DNA from: Clostridia bacterium
GTDB lineage: Bacteria; Bacillota; Clostridia; Oscillospirales; CAG-272
DNA length: 34,876 nt
Direction of reading: 5' to 3'
Assembly (NCBI GenBank): GCA_017462485.1
Contig: JAFTRA010000024.1
Span: 1-34,876 of the forward strand
The notes beneath the pieces are model-generated. The model was given only the letters and a program-made list of their open reading frames with translations, was not told the DNA's origin and did not search any database. Positions 23,836 to 32,000 of this stretch are shown here, piece after piece. Each line of letters starts with the position of its first letter. The first letter of the stretch is position 1. The position numbers and the translations under genes are program-made.

Positions 23836-24633
23836 ATGAGAACTTATAATAAATATATGGACGGAAGCCGTATTTTACTCGGTAGTCACAGAGGCGATAG
23901 AAAGCATTTTCCCGAAAACACTATGTCTGCCTTTCGTGCTTCTGTAGAGCTTGGTCTTGATGCCATTGAGACTGACGTACGTATGACGAAGGACGGTCAT
24001 CTGGTACTTATCCACGATAGAGACGTCACACGCACAACGAACGGACACGGCAACGTAGATGAAATGACGTTGGAGGAGATTCGCTCACTTGACGCAGGCT
24101 TCTGGAAGGGACCCGAGCACGTAGGTCAGCGCATACCCACCGTAGAAGAATTTCTCGACTTGATAGCTCCGACAGGTATGATAGTTAATTGGGAGCTTAA
24201 GGAATATCCCACCGAGCTAGGTGAACGTGCATACACCTGCGCTGATAAGCTTTTCGAGCTCATAGATAAGTACGGTATGGCAGAGCGCAGTATGATAAAT
24301 TCGTTTTCTCAGAAAATACTTGAATACACAGCAGATAAGCATCCCGGTAAATTCCAGATTCACGGTTATTTCGATTATATAAAGATTGACAGGTCGGAAA
24401 AGCCCCTGGACAGCTTCTCTGATTGGATAGCCATTTGGCGTAAGGATCCGGATCACGTTTCCGGCTTTATTGCTGATTATGAGTTTGCGGCACGCCGCGA
24501 TCTGCCGACCTGTATTCTCGTGCCGGATGATATTGCGCATTATAAGAAGGCTATTGAGCTTGGCTGCAAAATGTTCACGAGCGACGATCCCGAAAAAGCA
24601 ATCGGTTTCTTGAAGGAACTCGGCGTAAGATAA
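23836..24633 (+). CDS. Glycerophosphodiester phosphodiesterase
   Basis: 265 residues, cytoplasmic (no signal peptide). GDPD motifs: SHRGDRKHFPENTM with catalytic H18, IETDVRMTKDGHLVLIHD with E45, D47 and second catalytic H60, TTNG, and the C-terminal KMFTSDDPEKAIGFL. It hydrolyses glycerophosphodiesters to glycerol-3-phosphate and an alcohol. The acid chain IVNWELKEYP supplies another metal-binding glutamate. It lies 28 bp after the dehydrogenase with AGAAGGAG before the start. Its place among sugar genes suggests the substrate may be a glycerophosphorylated sugar rather than a phospholipid head group (inference). Confidence 0.9.
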   Translation: MRTYNKYMDGSRILLGSHRGDRKHFPENTMSAFRASVELGLDAIETDVRMTKDGHLVLIHDRDVTRTTNGHGNVDEMTLEEIRSLDAGFWKGPEHVGQRIPTVEEFLDLIAPTGMIVNWELKEYPTELGERAYTCADKLFELIDKYGMAERSMINSFSQKILEYTADKHPGKFQIHGYFDYIKIDRSEKPLDSFSDWIAIWRKDPDHVSGFIADYEFAARRDLPTCILVPDDIAHYKKAIELGCKMFTSDDPEKAIGFLKELGVR

Positions 24634-24664
24634 ATAGCCGTAAGATAATTGAAATAATAAGCCT

Positions 24665-24696
24665 TACGACGATAAATTTTAGCGTCTTTCGTCGTA
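24665..24696 (+). other. Intercistronic hairpin
   Basis: TACGACG (24665-24671) pairs with CGTCGTA (24690-24696) in the 102-bp gap between the phosphodiesterase and rhaD genes. CGTAAG/CTTACG just before can form a competing stem. No T run follows, so it may stabilise or process the mRNA rather than end it. Confidence 0.4.
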
Positions 24697-24735
24697 CTAA
24701 CCATTATGAGATAAAAGAAAGAGAGAAAAATAAAA

Positions 24736-25548
24736 ATGAAAAATATACTTGAAGCACCTTTTATGGTTGAAACTGTAAGAACTCTTACCAATCTCTATAG
24801 ACTCGGATGGGCTGAACGCAATGGCGGCAACCTTTCTTACCTTCTTTACGATGAGGATATTGACGGATACCTTGATACTAATAAAATAATTCGCAATATA
24901 CCTATGTCCTTTGACGCATCCGAGATTGTCGGCAAGATATTCCTCGTAACCGGTACCGGCAAGTATTTTAAAAACGTTCAGTACGATCCCGAGGCTAACC
25001 TCGGTATTATCAGAATTGCAGAGGACGGAAAGTCCTGTGATCTTCTTTGGGGTTATAAAGACGGCGGAAAATTCACGAGCGAGCTTCCCGCTCATCTTAT
25101 GAGCCATATGACAAGACTCAAGGTTGACCCCGAAAACAGAGTCGTTATGCATACTCACGCGACCAACACAATTGCAATGTCTCTTATCCTCGGTCCCGAT
25201 GAAAAAGAATTTACAAGAGCTCTTTGGAAGATGCAGACCGAGTCTATCGTAGTATTCCCCGAGGGTGTAGGAATTCTTCCTTGGATGGTTTGCGGAACGA
25301 ACGATATAGGTGTTGCAACCGCAAAAAAACTTGAGAACTGCAGAATTTGTATATGGACTACTCACGGAATATACGGCACCGGAAAGGATCTTGACGAAGC
25401 ATTCGGTCTTGTTGAAACCGTGGAGAAGGCGGCACAGCTTTATATGCTCACCGTAGGGCAGGACAGAAGAAACGAAATCAAGGATAGCGAGCTTCGCGAT
25501 CTTGCTGCCGTATTTGGATTCGATTACAGAAAAGATTATCTTGACTGA
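24736..25548 (+). CDS. rhaD: Rhamnulose-1-phosphate aldolase
   Basis: 270 residues, close to the 274 of the E. coli enzyme. GWAERNGGNLSYLL matches the substrate-binding start of RhaD. The catalytic glutamate is E116 (SELPAHL), and the zinc histidines are H139 and H141 (MHTHATN) and H210 (TTHGIYG), with the same spacing as E117/H141/H143/H212 of E. coli RhaD. It splits L-rhamnulose-1-phosphate into dihydroxyacetone phosphate and L-lactaldehyde. The isomerase (RhaA) and kinase (RhaB) needed upstream are absent from the window. AGAGAG precedes the start. The phosphosugar cleaved may also be the effector of the neighbouring DeoR-type regulator. Confidence 0.9.
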   Translation: MKNILEAPFMVETVRTLTNLYRLGWAERNGGNLSYLLYDEDIDGYLDTNKIIRNIPMSFDASEIVGKIFLVTGTGKYFKNVQYDPEANLGIIRIAEDGKSCDLLWGYKDGGKFTSELPAHLMSHMTRLKVDPENRVVMHTHATNTIAMSLILGPDEKEFTRALWKMQTESIVVFPEGVGILPWMVCGTNDIGVATAKKLENCRICIWTTHGIYGTGKDLDEAFGLVETVEKAAQLYMLTVGQDRRNEIKDSELRDLAAVFGFDYRKDYLD

Positions 25549-25564
25549 ACAGAAAGTGAATGTT

Positions 25565-26212
25565 ATGAAAAAGGTTGTTCTTATCGGTGATTCAATAAGA
25601 ATGGGTTATGACAAATACGTAAAGGATGCTCTAGAAGGCTCCTGCGAGGTATATTATCCATCGGAAAACTGCAGATTTGCTGAATACGTGCTTCGTTATC
25701 TTTACGACTGGAAGAAGAACGGGGAATGGCCAAACGATATAGACCTCGTTCATTGGAACGCAGGACTTTGGGACGTTGTAGATATGGATATGGAGGGACC
25801 GCTGACCTCAATAGACTATTATGCGGAAGCGGTTGCGCGCATTACAAGAAGAATACATAGAGTATTCCCGACGGCAAAAGTAGTTTTTGCTACATCAACT
25901 GCAGTTCGCGAGGAGGGATATCCCAACCCGAATTTCAGGAGACTCAATTCGGATATAGAACGTTTCAACGATGCGGCAAAAAAGGCGCTTCTGGGCTCCG
26001 GTACTGTTATAAACGACCTTTATTCCGTAACACGCGATATACCAGATGAGTGCTGTTCGGATATGACTCATTTTAATACTCCCGAGGGAAGAGCGTTGCT
26101 TGGAAATAAGGTTTTATCGGTTATATGCGACGAGCTTGGTATCGAGCTTCCTGACGTGGCTAAGAAAAAATTTATCCCTGAAAATTACACGGAAGAAAAC
26201 ATAGGCGTATAA
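25565..26212 (+). CDS. SGNH/GDSL-type hydrolase (first copy)
   Basis: 215 residues from the ATG at 25565; an in-frame upstream start would overlap rhaD and gives a non-family N-terminus. Block I is VVLIGDSIRMGY with nucleophile S10, the HWNAGLWD region stands where the block III asparagine is expected, and SDMTHFNTPEGRALLG carries the final D-x-x-H. These are the SGNH hydrolase residues; such enzymes remove acetyl or other acyl groups from sugars. The gap after rhaD is 16 bp. No signal peptide is present, so it works on imported material. It is only distantly similar to the next gene, so the pair is not a recent duplication. Confidence 0.84.
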   Translation: MKKVVLIGDSIRMGYDKYVKDALEGSCEVYYPSENCRFAEYVLRYLYDWKKNGEWPNDIDLVHWNAGLWDVVDMDMEGPLTSIDYYAEAVARITRRIHRVFPTAKVVFATSTAVREEGYPNPNFRRLNSDIERFNDAAKKALLGSGTVINDLYSVTRDIPDECCSDMTHFNTPEGRALLGNKVLSVICDELGIELPDVAKKKFIPENYTEENIGV

Positions 26213-26233
26213 GTCTTTATAAGAGGTGAATAT

Positions 26234-26908
26234 ATGGAACTTAAAGGTAAAGTAATTGATTTTTTGGGTGATAGCATCACCGAGGGCTGTGGAGTTAAGG
26301 ACGTTAAGGCTTGCCGCTATGACAGTCGTATTCACGAGCGATTTGAGCTTGCGGCACACTATAACTACGGTATAGGCGGCACAAGAATAACGCATCAGAT
26401 GGTACCGAGCGAAAATCCCAGATACGACCTCTGCTTCTGCGGAAGAGCGTATAATATGAACAAAACTGCAGACGTTGTCGTTGTTTACGGCGGTGTTAAC
26501 GACTACATACACGGTGACGCATATTTCGGAACGATGGAAGACACAACTCCCGCGACCTTCTGCGGTGCGGTATATTTTCTTATGAAGCTTCTTAAAGAGC
26601 TTTATAGGGACAAGACCGTCATATTTATGACTCCTGCGCATATGCACTTCGGCGGTCACAGCGATAAGTATCCGTCTCCAAGAGCGGTAAAGAAGCCTGA
26701 CGCCAAGCCGCTTGCAGCTTACGTTGAGGTAATCAAGGCTCGCGGCGAGGAGCTTGGAATTCCCGTGCTCGACCTTTTCGAAAAGCTTCCGATAGATCCC
26801 AACAACGAAGCAGACAAAGTAAAATATACCACTGACGGTCTGCATTTCAACGATGACGGTCACGCCGTTCTCGCAAAAGTTCTCGGAGATTTCCTCGAGG
26901 CACTTTGA
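26234..26908 (+). CDS. SGNH/GDSL-type hydrolase (second copy)
   Basis: 224 residues. All four SGNH blocks are clear: IDFLGDSITEG (S14), YGIGGTRI (G), VVYGGVNDY (N) and TDGLHFNDDGH (D and H). Cytoplasmic, probably a sugar or acyl esterase. AGAGGTG precedes the ATG, 21 bp after the first hydrolase. Two different SGNH enzymes in one operon suggest a substrate with two types of ester or two acylated positions. It is the last gene of the operon; a strong hairpin follows. Confidence 0.88.
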   Translation: MELKGKVIDFLGDSITEGCGVKDVKACRYDSRIHERFELAAHYNYGIGGTRITHQMVPSENPRYDLCFCGRAYNMNKTADVVVVYGGVNDYIHGDAYFGTMEDTTPATFCGAVYFLMKLLKELYRDKTVIFMTPAHMHFGGHSDKYPSPRAVKKPDAKPLAAYVEVIKARGEELGIPVLDLFEKLPIDPNNEADKVKYTTDGLHFNDDGHAVLAKVLGDFLEAL

Positions 26909-26959
26909 TAGCTCCGTTAGAACGTATATTCCAAAACTAAGCTTTATATAAAAATAATA

Positions 26960-26994
26960 CAAGCCCCTTGCTAGAGTTTTCAGCAAGGGGCTTG
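26960..26994 (+). terminator. Strong hairpin ending the catabolic operon
   Basis: A 13-bp perfect stem (26960-26972 with 26982-26994) has a 9-nt loop. The sequence after it is only modestly T-rich on the plus strand (TTGACTGTT), while the minus side is TATTATTTTTATA. Confidence 0.7.
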
Positions 26995-27175
26995 TTGACT
27001 GTTAAGTACATAAAATGATAATCTTGGTTTACAAAATATTGACTTGCTGGAGTCGGCAAATCTTTTAATATTATTACTTAAGTGCTGCCTGCATTGCTAT
27101 GAACAAAACTTGGCTATTCAATTCCCCCTATTTCTTTTTTAATTCTATCATTTTCGAAAAAATGACTAAATTGAC
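26995..27175. other. Non-coding boundary before the defence island
   Basis: About 180 AT-rich bases hold no open reading frame with a usable start and ribosome binding site, no tRNA and no inverted repeat of note. It separates host-like metabolic genes from the restriction island. No attachment-site pair or integrase could be identified. Confidence 0.4.
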
Positions 27176-27204
27176 TTGACAAACGATGATATTGAATGTA
27201 TAAT
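27176..27204 (+). promoter_or_regulatory. Consensus sigma-A promoter of the fic-hsd operon
   Basis: A perfect TTGACA (27176-27181), 17 bp, and a perfect TATAAT (27199-27204). This is the best match to consensus in the window and the only clear promoter seen for the whole island, so fic and the hsd genes are probably co-transcribed. Confidence 0.8.
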
Positions 27205-27256
27205 AGATAATGAAGAAAACTATAAGCAACTCTAAAATCTAAAAAGGATGATTTTA

Positions 27257-28306
27257 ATGAGAAAATACAGCTATAAAAATGAATGGAAAAAGTTGCTCAC
27301 ACCCGAGATAGTTGCTCTACTCACAAAGATACACGAATACAAAGGAGAGCAAAACAATTTCCTTGGAGCAACGAAAGACACACTTACTCATCTCGTCGAG
27401 ATAGCAAAGATACAAAGCACAGAAAGCTCTAACAAAATTGAAGGTATCTATACCTCAAGTGATAGACTGACAAAGATACTCAAGGACAAAACCCGTCCTT
27501 CGAATAGAAGCGAACAAGAAATTGCGGGTTACCGTGACGTACTTGCTTTAATTCACGAGAGTCACGATTACATTCAGCCAAAGCCGAACATGATATTGCA
27601 GCTTCATAAGATGCTCTATAAATATGGCGGCAATGAAGGCGGTATATATAAGTTCAACGACAACGAAATTCAGGAAGAAGATGCCGAAGGCAACAAAAGA
27701 ACTCGCTTTACTCCTGTGCCGGCATGGGAAACCCCCGATGCAATGGAGAAACTTTGCCAAGCGTTTGACGAAGCACTTGCAGACCAGGAAATTGATCCAC
27801 TTATTATAATTCCGATGTTCATCCTCGACTATCTCTGCATCCACCCGTTTAGTGACGGAAACGGAAGAATGAGCCGTCTCTTAACTTTGCTCCTTCTCTA
27901 CAGAACCGGATACGTCGTAGGAAAATACATCAGTATTGAAAAAGCTATCGAACAAACTAAAGCAACCTATTATGAAGCACTCGAAGATAGCTCTTACGGT
28001 TGGCACGAGAATGCGAACGACTACGGTCACTTTGTAAGATATATGCTCGGCATAGTTCTTGGAGCTTACAGAGAATTTAAAGATAGAGTACAAATCGTAG
28101 TTGAAAGCGGTTCATCAAAGACAGAGCGTGTCCGTGATATTATAAAGAATACAATAGGAAAAATCACAAAAGCGGAGATTCTCAAGGAATGCACCGATAT
28201 TAGCGATGTCACCGTGCAGAGAACACTTAACGATCTCCTCAAAAATGGAGAGATCACAAAAATCGGTGGCGGTAGATACACATCATATATTTGGAATGGA
28301 GACTAA
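27257..28306 (+). CDS. Fic family protein with own inhibitory helix and winged-helix tail
   Basis: 349 residues from the ATG at 27257; AAAGGATG overlaps an earlier ATG at 27248, so the later start is preferred. The Fic core motif HPFSDGNGR (196-204) is intact, so transfer of AMP or a similar group to a hydroxyl is expected. The (S/T)xxxE(G/N) inhibitory motif is in front of the core (SNKIEG, S58 to G63), the class II arrangement that keeps the enzyme off. The last 60 or so residues look like a winged helix (TKAEILKECTDISDVTVQRTL, then GGGRYTSYIW), found in many Fic proteins. hsdM begins 3 bp after its stop, so they are coupled. It may act as a guard or regulator for the restriction system (inference). 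Confidence 0.9.
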   Translation: MRKYSYKNEWKKLLTPEIVALLTKIHEYKGEQNNFLGATKDTLTHLVEIAKIQSTESSNKIEGIYTSSDRLTKILKDKTRPSNRSEQEIAGYRDVLALIHESHDYIQPKPNMILQLHKMLYKYGGNEGGIYKFNDNEIQEEDAEGNKRTRFTPVPAWETPDAMEKLCQAFDEALADQEIDPLIIIPMFILDYLCIHPFSDGNGRMSRLLTLLLLYRTGYVVGKYISIEKAIEQTKATYYEALEDSSYGWHENANDYGHFVRYMLGIVLGAYREFKDRVQIVVESGSSKTERVRDIIKNTIGKITKAEILKECTDISDVTVQRTLNDLLKNGEITKIGGGRYTSYIWNGD

Positions 28307-28309
28307 AAA

Positions 28310-29812
28310 ATGATTACAGGCGAGCTTAAAAATAGAATTGACGGACTCTGGGACGTGTTTGCAGCAGGTGGACTTGTAAATCCCCTCGACGTTATTGAGC
28401 AGGTAACTTACCTTATGTTCATTCGCGACCTTGATGATACCGATAACCTTCGCGCAAAGGAAGCCGTTATGCTCGGACTTCCTCACAAGAGTATATTTGC
28501 AGATAAGGTGAAAATAGGTGATCGAGAGATTGACGGAAGTCAGCTTAAGTGGTCTACCTTCCACGATTTCCCTGCAGGTAAGATGTACTCAACCGTTCAG
28601 GAGTGGGTTTTCCCCTTCATCAAAAACCTTCACGATAACAAGGATAGCGCATACTCCAAGTATATGGACGATGCTATCTTCAAAATTCCTACACCACTTC
28701 TCCTCGATAAAATCGTTACCATACTCGACGATATCTACGCTCAGATGGCGCAGATTAAGGATAGCGATATCCGTGGAGACGTGTACGAGTATCTTCTCTC
28801 TAAGATTGCGCAGTCGGGTCTTAACGGTCAGTTCCGTACCCCACGTCACATTATTCGTATGATGGTCGAGCTCATGGATCCTAAAGCGGACGAAGTTATA
28901 TGCGACCCTGCGTGTGGTACGTCAGGATTCCTTGTTGCAGCCGGTGACTATCTCAAAGAAAGGCGCAAGGAAGAAATCTTCTTCGATAGACAGAAGAAGA
29001 ACCACTATATGAACGGTATGTTTCACGGCTTCGATATGGACAGAACAATGCTCCGTATCGGTGCGATGAATATGATGACTCACGGTGTGGACAACCCCTA
29101 TATCGAGTATCGTGATAGCTTGTCCGACCAGAACCCCGATAAAGAAAAGTATTCTCTTATTCTCGCAAACCCGCCTTTCAAGGGTAGCCTTGATTACGAC
29201 ACAGTTTCCGCAGATCTTCTCAAGGTTTGCAAGACTAAAAAGACAGAACTCCTCTTCCTCGCATTGATGCTTCGTATGCTCAGAGTAGGCGGCAGATGTG
29301 CGGTTATCGTTCCCGATGGAGTCCTCTTTGGCTCGTCCACCGCGCACCAGGCAATACGCAAAGCAATCGTTGAAGATAATAGACTTGAAGCGGTAATTTC
29401 AATGCCATCAGGAGTCTTCAAACCTTATGCAGGTGTATCCACAGGTATACTTATCTTTACAAAAACAGGTCATGGCGGTACTGACAAGGTCTGGTTCTAT
29501 GACATGACCGCAGATGGACTTAGCCTTGACGATAAGCGTACACCCGTGTCAGAAAACGATATTCCCGACATTATTGCACGTTTCAAGAATCTTGGTGCTG
29601 AAGAGTCTCGCGAGCGCACAGAAAAGTCGTTCTTCGTGCCTAAGAAAGAAATCGTTGATAATGGATACGATCTTTCCATCAACAAGTACAAGAAGACCGA
29701 ATATAAGCCTGTCGAGTATGCTCCTACAAGCGAAATACTCGCAGAAATCAATGAGCTTGAAACAGAGATTCAAAAAGGGCTCGCAGAGCTTAAGGAGATG
29801 CTAAATGGCTAA
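28310..29812 (+). CDS. hsdM: Type I restriction-modification methyltransferase subunit
   Basis: 500 residues, full length. Residues of about 1-140 are the HsdM N-terminal helical domain (VTYLMFIRDLDD). The N6-adenine methyltransferase domain follows, with motif I DPACGTSGFL (199-208) for S-adenosylmethionine and the catalytic NPPF (287-290). TPRHIIRMMVELM and MPSGVFKPYAGVSTGILIF are further family hallmarks. With HsdS it methylates the recognition site; with HsdR it forms the restriction complex. Codon use (many CTC, GGT, CGT codons) is like the host genes and unlike the AT-rich genes between hsdM and hsdR. Its end overlaps the next gene by 8 bp. Confidence 0.95.
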   Translation: MITGELKNRIDGLWDVFAAGGLVNPLDVIEQVTYLMFIRDLDDTDNLRAKEAVMLGLPHKSIFADKVKIGDREIDGSQLKWSTFHDFPAGKMYSTVQEWVFPFIKNLHDNKDSAYSKYMDDAIFKIPTPLLLDKIVTILDDIYAQMAQIKDSDIRGDVYEYLLSKIAQSGLNGQFRTPRHIIRMMVELMDPKADEVICDPACGTSGFLVAAGDYLKERRKEEIFFDRQKKNHYMNGMFHGFDMDRTMLRIGAMNMMTHGVDNPYIEYRDSLSDQNPDKEKYSLILANPPFKGSLDYDTVSADLLKVCKTKKTELLFLALMLRMLRVGGRCAVIVPDGVLFGSSTAHQAIRKAIVEDNRLEAVISMPSGVFKPYAGVSTGILIFTKTGHGGTDKVWFYDMTADGLSLDDKRTPVSENDIPDIIARFKNLGAEESRERTEKSFFVPKKEIVDNGYDLSINKYKKTEYKPVEYAPTSEILAEINELETEIQKGLAELKEMLNG

Positions 29813-30407
29813 AAAGAAGGAAAAAACAGTTGCTATAGCAAAAAGAATTCACATAAAAAGACCCGGAACTACCGAAGATGTTATTGAACTAATATCAAAA
29901 ATGGAAAAAAGCATCGAAGATAAATTGCAATCCATGCGCTCCTTTGTTCCATTTGTTATAACCATAGTTACATCTCTACTCGCGTATTTATTTACAACAG
30001 CAAATGACTCATTTGATGATTTTATTTATATGATAGTCGCGTACCTTTTGATAAGCTTGTGCTCCATATTTATAGCTTATTTTCCACACAATAATTATAA
30101 AGGAAATTCAGATAAGCCAAAATGGCTTTATAAAATTCAAAAGAGTGCTGAAACGTACACAGATTTTCACCCTTGGAATCTTTCAAGTTATATTTATTTG
30201 AGCGATGATGATTTCATAGTGCAATTTGAAACTTTTGCAAACAAAAAACTATCGTCAATAGAACTAACTTCTACAAATTTTTTGAAGCAAAAAATCAACG
30301 AATATAGATACAAGAAACGTTGCATTTCTATTTCTTATATAGTGATCATTGTCGGTGCTTTAATTATGGCGTTAACATTTGGATATTATTTTGTATGCAG
30401 AATTTAG
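29805..30407 (+). CDS. Three-segment membrane protein inserted between hsdM and hsdS
   Basis: 200 residues. Basic N-terminus, a short coiled-coil-like stretch (21-45), membrane segments at about 47-65 and 73-93, a soluble part (95-172) with WNLSSYIYLSDDDFI and FLKQKINEYRYKKR, and a last membrane segment at 174-196. Two N-terminal segments, a cytosolic middle and one C-terminal segment recall small defence effectors of the PycTM or SLATT kind, but no family is assigned with confidence and no cyclase is seen nearby. AAGGAG precedes the ATG and the start overlaps hsdM, so it is translated with the restriction genes. It is strongly AT-rich compared with hsdM. Possibly a membrane-damaging back-up to restriction (inference). 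Confidence 0.75.
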   Translation: MAKKKEKTVAIAKRIHIKRPGTTEDVIELISKMEKSIEDKLQSMRSFVPFVITIVTSLLAYLFTTANDSFDDFIYMIVAYLLISLCSIFIAYFPHNNYKGNSDKPKWLYKIQKSAETYTDFHPWNLSSYIYLSDDDFIVQFETFANKKLSSIELTSTNFLKQKINEYRYKKRCISISYIVIIVGALIMALTFGYYFVCRI

Positions 30408-30416
30408 AGGAAAAAT

Positions 30417-31496
30417 ATGTCAAGATTAGGTGATTTTGTAAATATTAAAACTGGAAAACTTGATGCTAATGCATCGAGTGCCAATGGACAATATCCATTC
30501 TTTACTTGTTCGATTGAGCCATTGAGGATAGATGCGTATAGCTATGATTGTGAGTGCGTTTTGGTAGCGGGCAACGGCGATTTGAACGTTAAATACTACA
30601 ATGGAAAATTTGATGCTTATCAGCGAACATACATAATTGAAAGCAAAAACAAGGATGTTTTAAGTGTTCCGTACTTATATTGCTTTCTTGATAAATATGT
30701 TGAAGAATTAAGAAAACAATCCATTGGCGGAGTTATCAAATACATCAAGCTTGGAAATTTGACCGAGGCGCAGATACCGATGTGCTCTATATCAGAGCAG
30801 AATGAAATTGTTGCCAATTTGAACAAAGTAGACACTTTGATTTCTATCCGCAAGCAACAACTTTCAAAATTGGACAAGCTTGTAAAATCCCGATTTATCG
30901 AGATGTTTGGCGATTGTAAAGAAAGCAGAAAACTGGAAGATTACGCTATCCTCATAACAAAAGGAGCTTCTCCCAAATGGCAGGGTTTCGATTACTGTGA
31001 TGAAGGTGTGTTATTTGTTACAAGCGAGAATGTTCGTGAAGGATTTTTAGACTTATCAAAAAGAAAATACTTGCCTCAAGGTATTAATGATATTTTGCCA
31101 AGATCTGTGCTTAAAAAGAATGATATTCTTATAAACATTGTGAATGCTTCTATTGGCAGAGTAGCTATTTACGACTCTGATGAATTGGCAAATATCAATC
31201 AAGCTGTTGCTTTGGTAAGAATCAAGCCCAATGTACTCAATCTTTCGTTCTTACTCACATTTCTAAATTCGGATGAAGCTTGTGCATCTTACGATTTTAT
31301 GAAAGTCGGAGGTGACAAGGCAAATTTAAGTCTGAAAAACATATCGGATTTGAAGATTCCTGTCGCAAGTATGGAGCGCCAATTAGAATTTGAGAGCTTC
31401 AAGAAACAAGTCGACAAATCGAAATTTGAAATTGAAAAGAGCCTTGAAAAGCTCGAAACACTAAAAAAAGCATTAATACAAAAATACTTTGGGTAA
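30417..31496 (+). CDS. hsdS: Type I restriction-modification specificity subunit
   Basis: 359 residues with two target-recognition domains. The first covers about 1-120 and the second about 168-318. The conserved helical spacers are at about 123-167 (SISEQNEIVANLNKVDTLIS, then LDKLVKSRFIEMFGD) and about 322-359 (LEKLETLKKALIQKYFG). HsdS determines which split DNA sequence is methylated or cut. It is AT-rich compared with hsdM, as often seen for exchanged specificity genes. The gap after the membrane protein is 9 bp. Degenerate copies of its 3' end recur twice downstream. No invertible partner or recombinase is seen in the window. Confidence 0.93.
   Translation: MSRLGDFVNIKTGKLDANASSANGQYPFFTCSIEPLRIDAYSYDCECVLVAGNGDLNVKYYNGKFDAYQRTYIIESKNKDVLSVPYLYCFLDKYVEELRKQSIGGVIKYIKLGNLTEAQIPMCSISEQNEIVANLNKVDTLISIRKQQLSKLDKLVKSRFIEMFGDCKESRKLEDYAILITKGASPKWQGFDYCDEGVLFVTSENVREGFLDLSKRKYLPQGINDILPRSVLKKNDILINIVNASIGRVAIYDSDELANINQAVALVRIKPNVLNLSFLLTFLNSDEACASYDFMKVGGDKANLSLKNISDLKIPVASMERQLEFESFKKQVDKSKFEIEKSLEKLETLKKALIQKYFG
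31434..31496 (+). repeat. hsdS 3'-end repeat, intact copy A
   Basis: This is the coding end of hsdS (EKSLEKLETLKKALIQKYFG and stop). A relic similar over about 60 bp (roughly 80 percent identical by eye) is at 32241-32301, and a shorter one at 31952-32000. The match to the shorter relic continues past the stop to about 31515. Confidence 0.7.
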
Positions 31497-31566
31497 AATG
31501 AGAGCTTATGATTTGGTGATATTATAGGCACAGAGGCCTCAAAACAAAAAGAAAGGGATAATTTAT

Positions 31567-31962
31567 ATGGAATATAAAAATATGTCTGATTCAGAACTTG
31601 CTTCGGTAATGTTAAGTTATATCAATCGTGTTAAACAACTAAAAAATGCAATTTCTCAATATATAAATTATACTGATGGAGTTTGTATGCGTCCTCAACA
31701 AATAAAAGACGAATATCGTGAATTGAAGGATAAACTCCGCAATGATGCTAAATATTTGTACTTAGTAAAGAATAGAAATGGCAGTGTTTTATATACCAGT
31801 ATATTTACACCAAGCATTCGTGAAGCTTCAGCATTTGGATTTACAGTGCCAGTCAACGCAGCCATAAATTACGAAATGTATTCTGCGGTTGAGGAGGCTT
31901 ATTATAAATTGAGAAAATATTATTCTCTTGATAAGTGGGAAGAACTGGTTGAAAAACATTAA
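31567..31962 (+). CDS. Hypothetical 131-residue cargo protein
   Basis: No family is recognised. The first 65 residues look helical (DSELASVMLSYINRVKQLKN, then DEYRELKDKLRNDAKYLY), the middle has a beta-like stretch (GSVLYTSIFTP), and the end is helical again. Soluble, no signal peptide. AAAGGGA lies in front of the start. It is flanked by two degenerate direct repeats of the hsdS end and following bases (31466-31515 and 31952-32000), and its stop codon lies inside the second. This layout suggests the gene was inserted or duplicated as a cassette. Confidence 0.6.
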   Translation: MEYKNMSDSELASVMLSYINRVKQLKNAISQYINYTDGVCMRPQQIKDEYRELKDKLRNDAKYLYLVKNRNGSVLYTSIFTPSIREASAFGFTVPVNAAINYEMYSAVEEAYYKLRKYYSLDKWEELVEKH

Positions 31963-32000
31963 TAAAAAATACTTTGGATAAGGTGAAAATATATGATTGG
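31952..32000 (+). repeat. hsdS 3'-end repeat, relic C
   Basis: ACATTAATAAAAAATACTTT matches ACATTAATACAAAAATACTTT-like hsdS sequence with one base lost, and the likeness continues through GGxTAA to TATGATTxGG, where the next gene starts. The copy thus supplies the stop of the 131-residue gene and the ribosome binding site and start of the 83-residue gene. Confidence 0.65.

Noticed and set aside
26114-26986. Minus-strand frame of 290 codons opposite the second SGNH gene
   Set aside because: It is long but antisense to a protein with all four SGNH blocks, and it overlaps the end of the first hydrolase; no family likeness was seen.
27040-27060. Possible tRNA or attachment-site fragment at the left edge of the restriction island
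   Set aside because: No cloverleaf, T-loop sequence or second copy could be found by eye, and no integrase is present.
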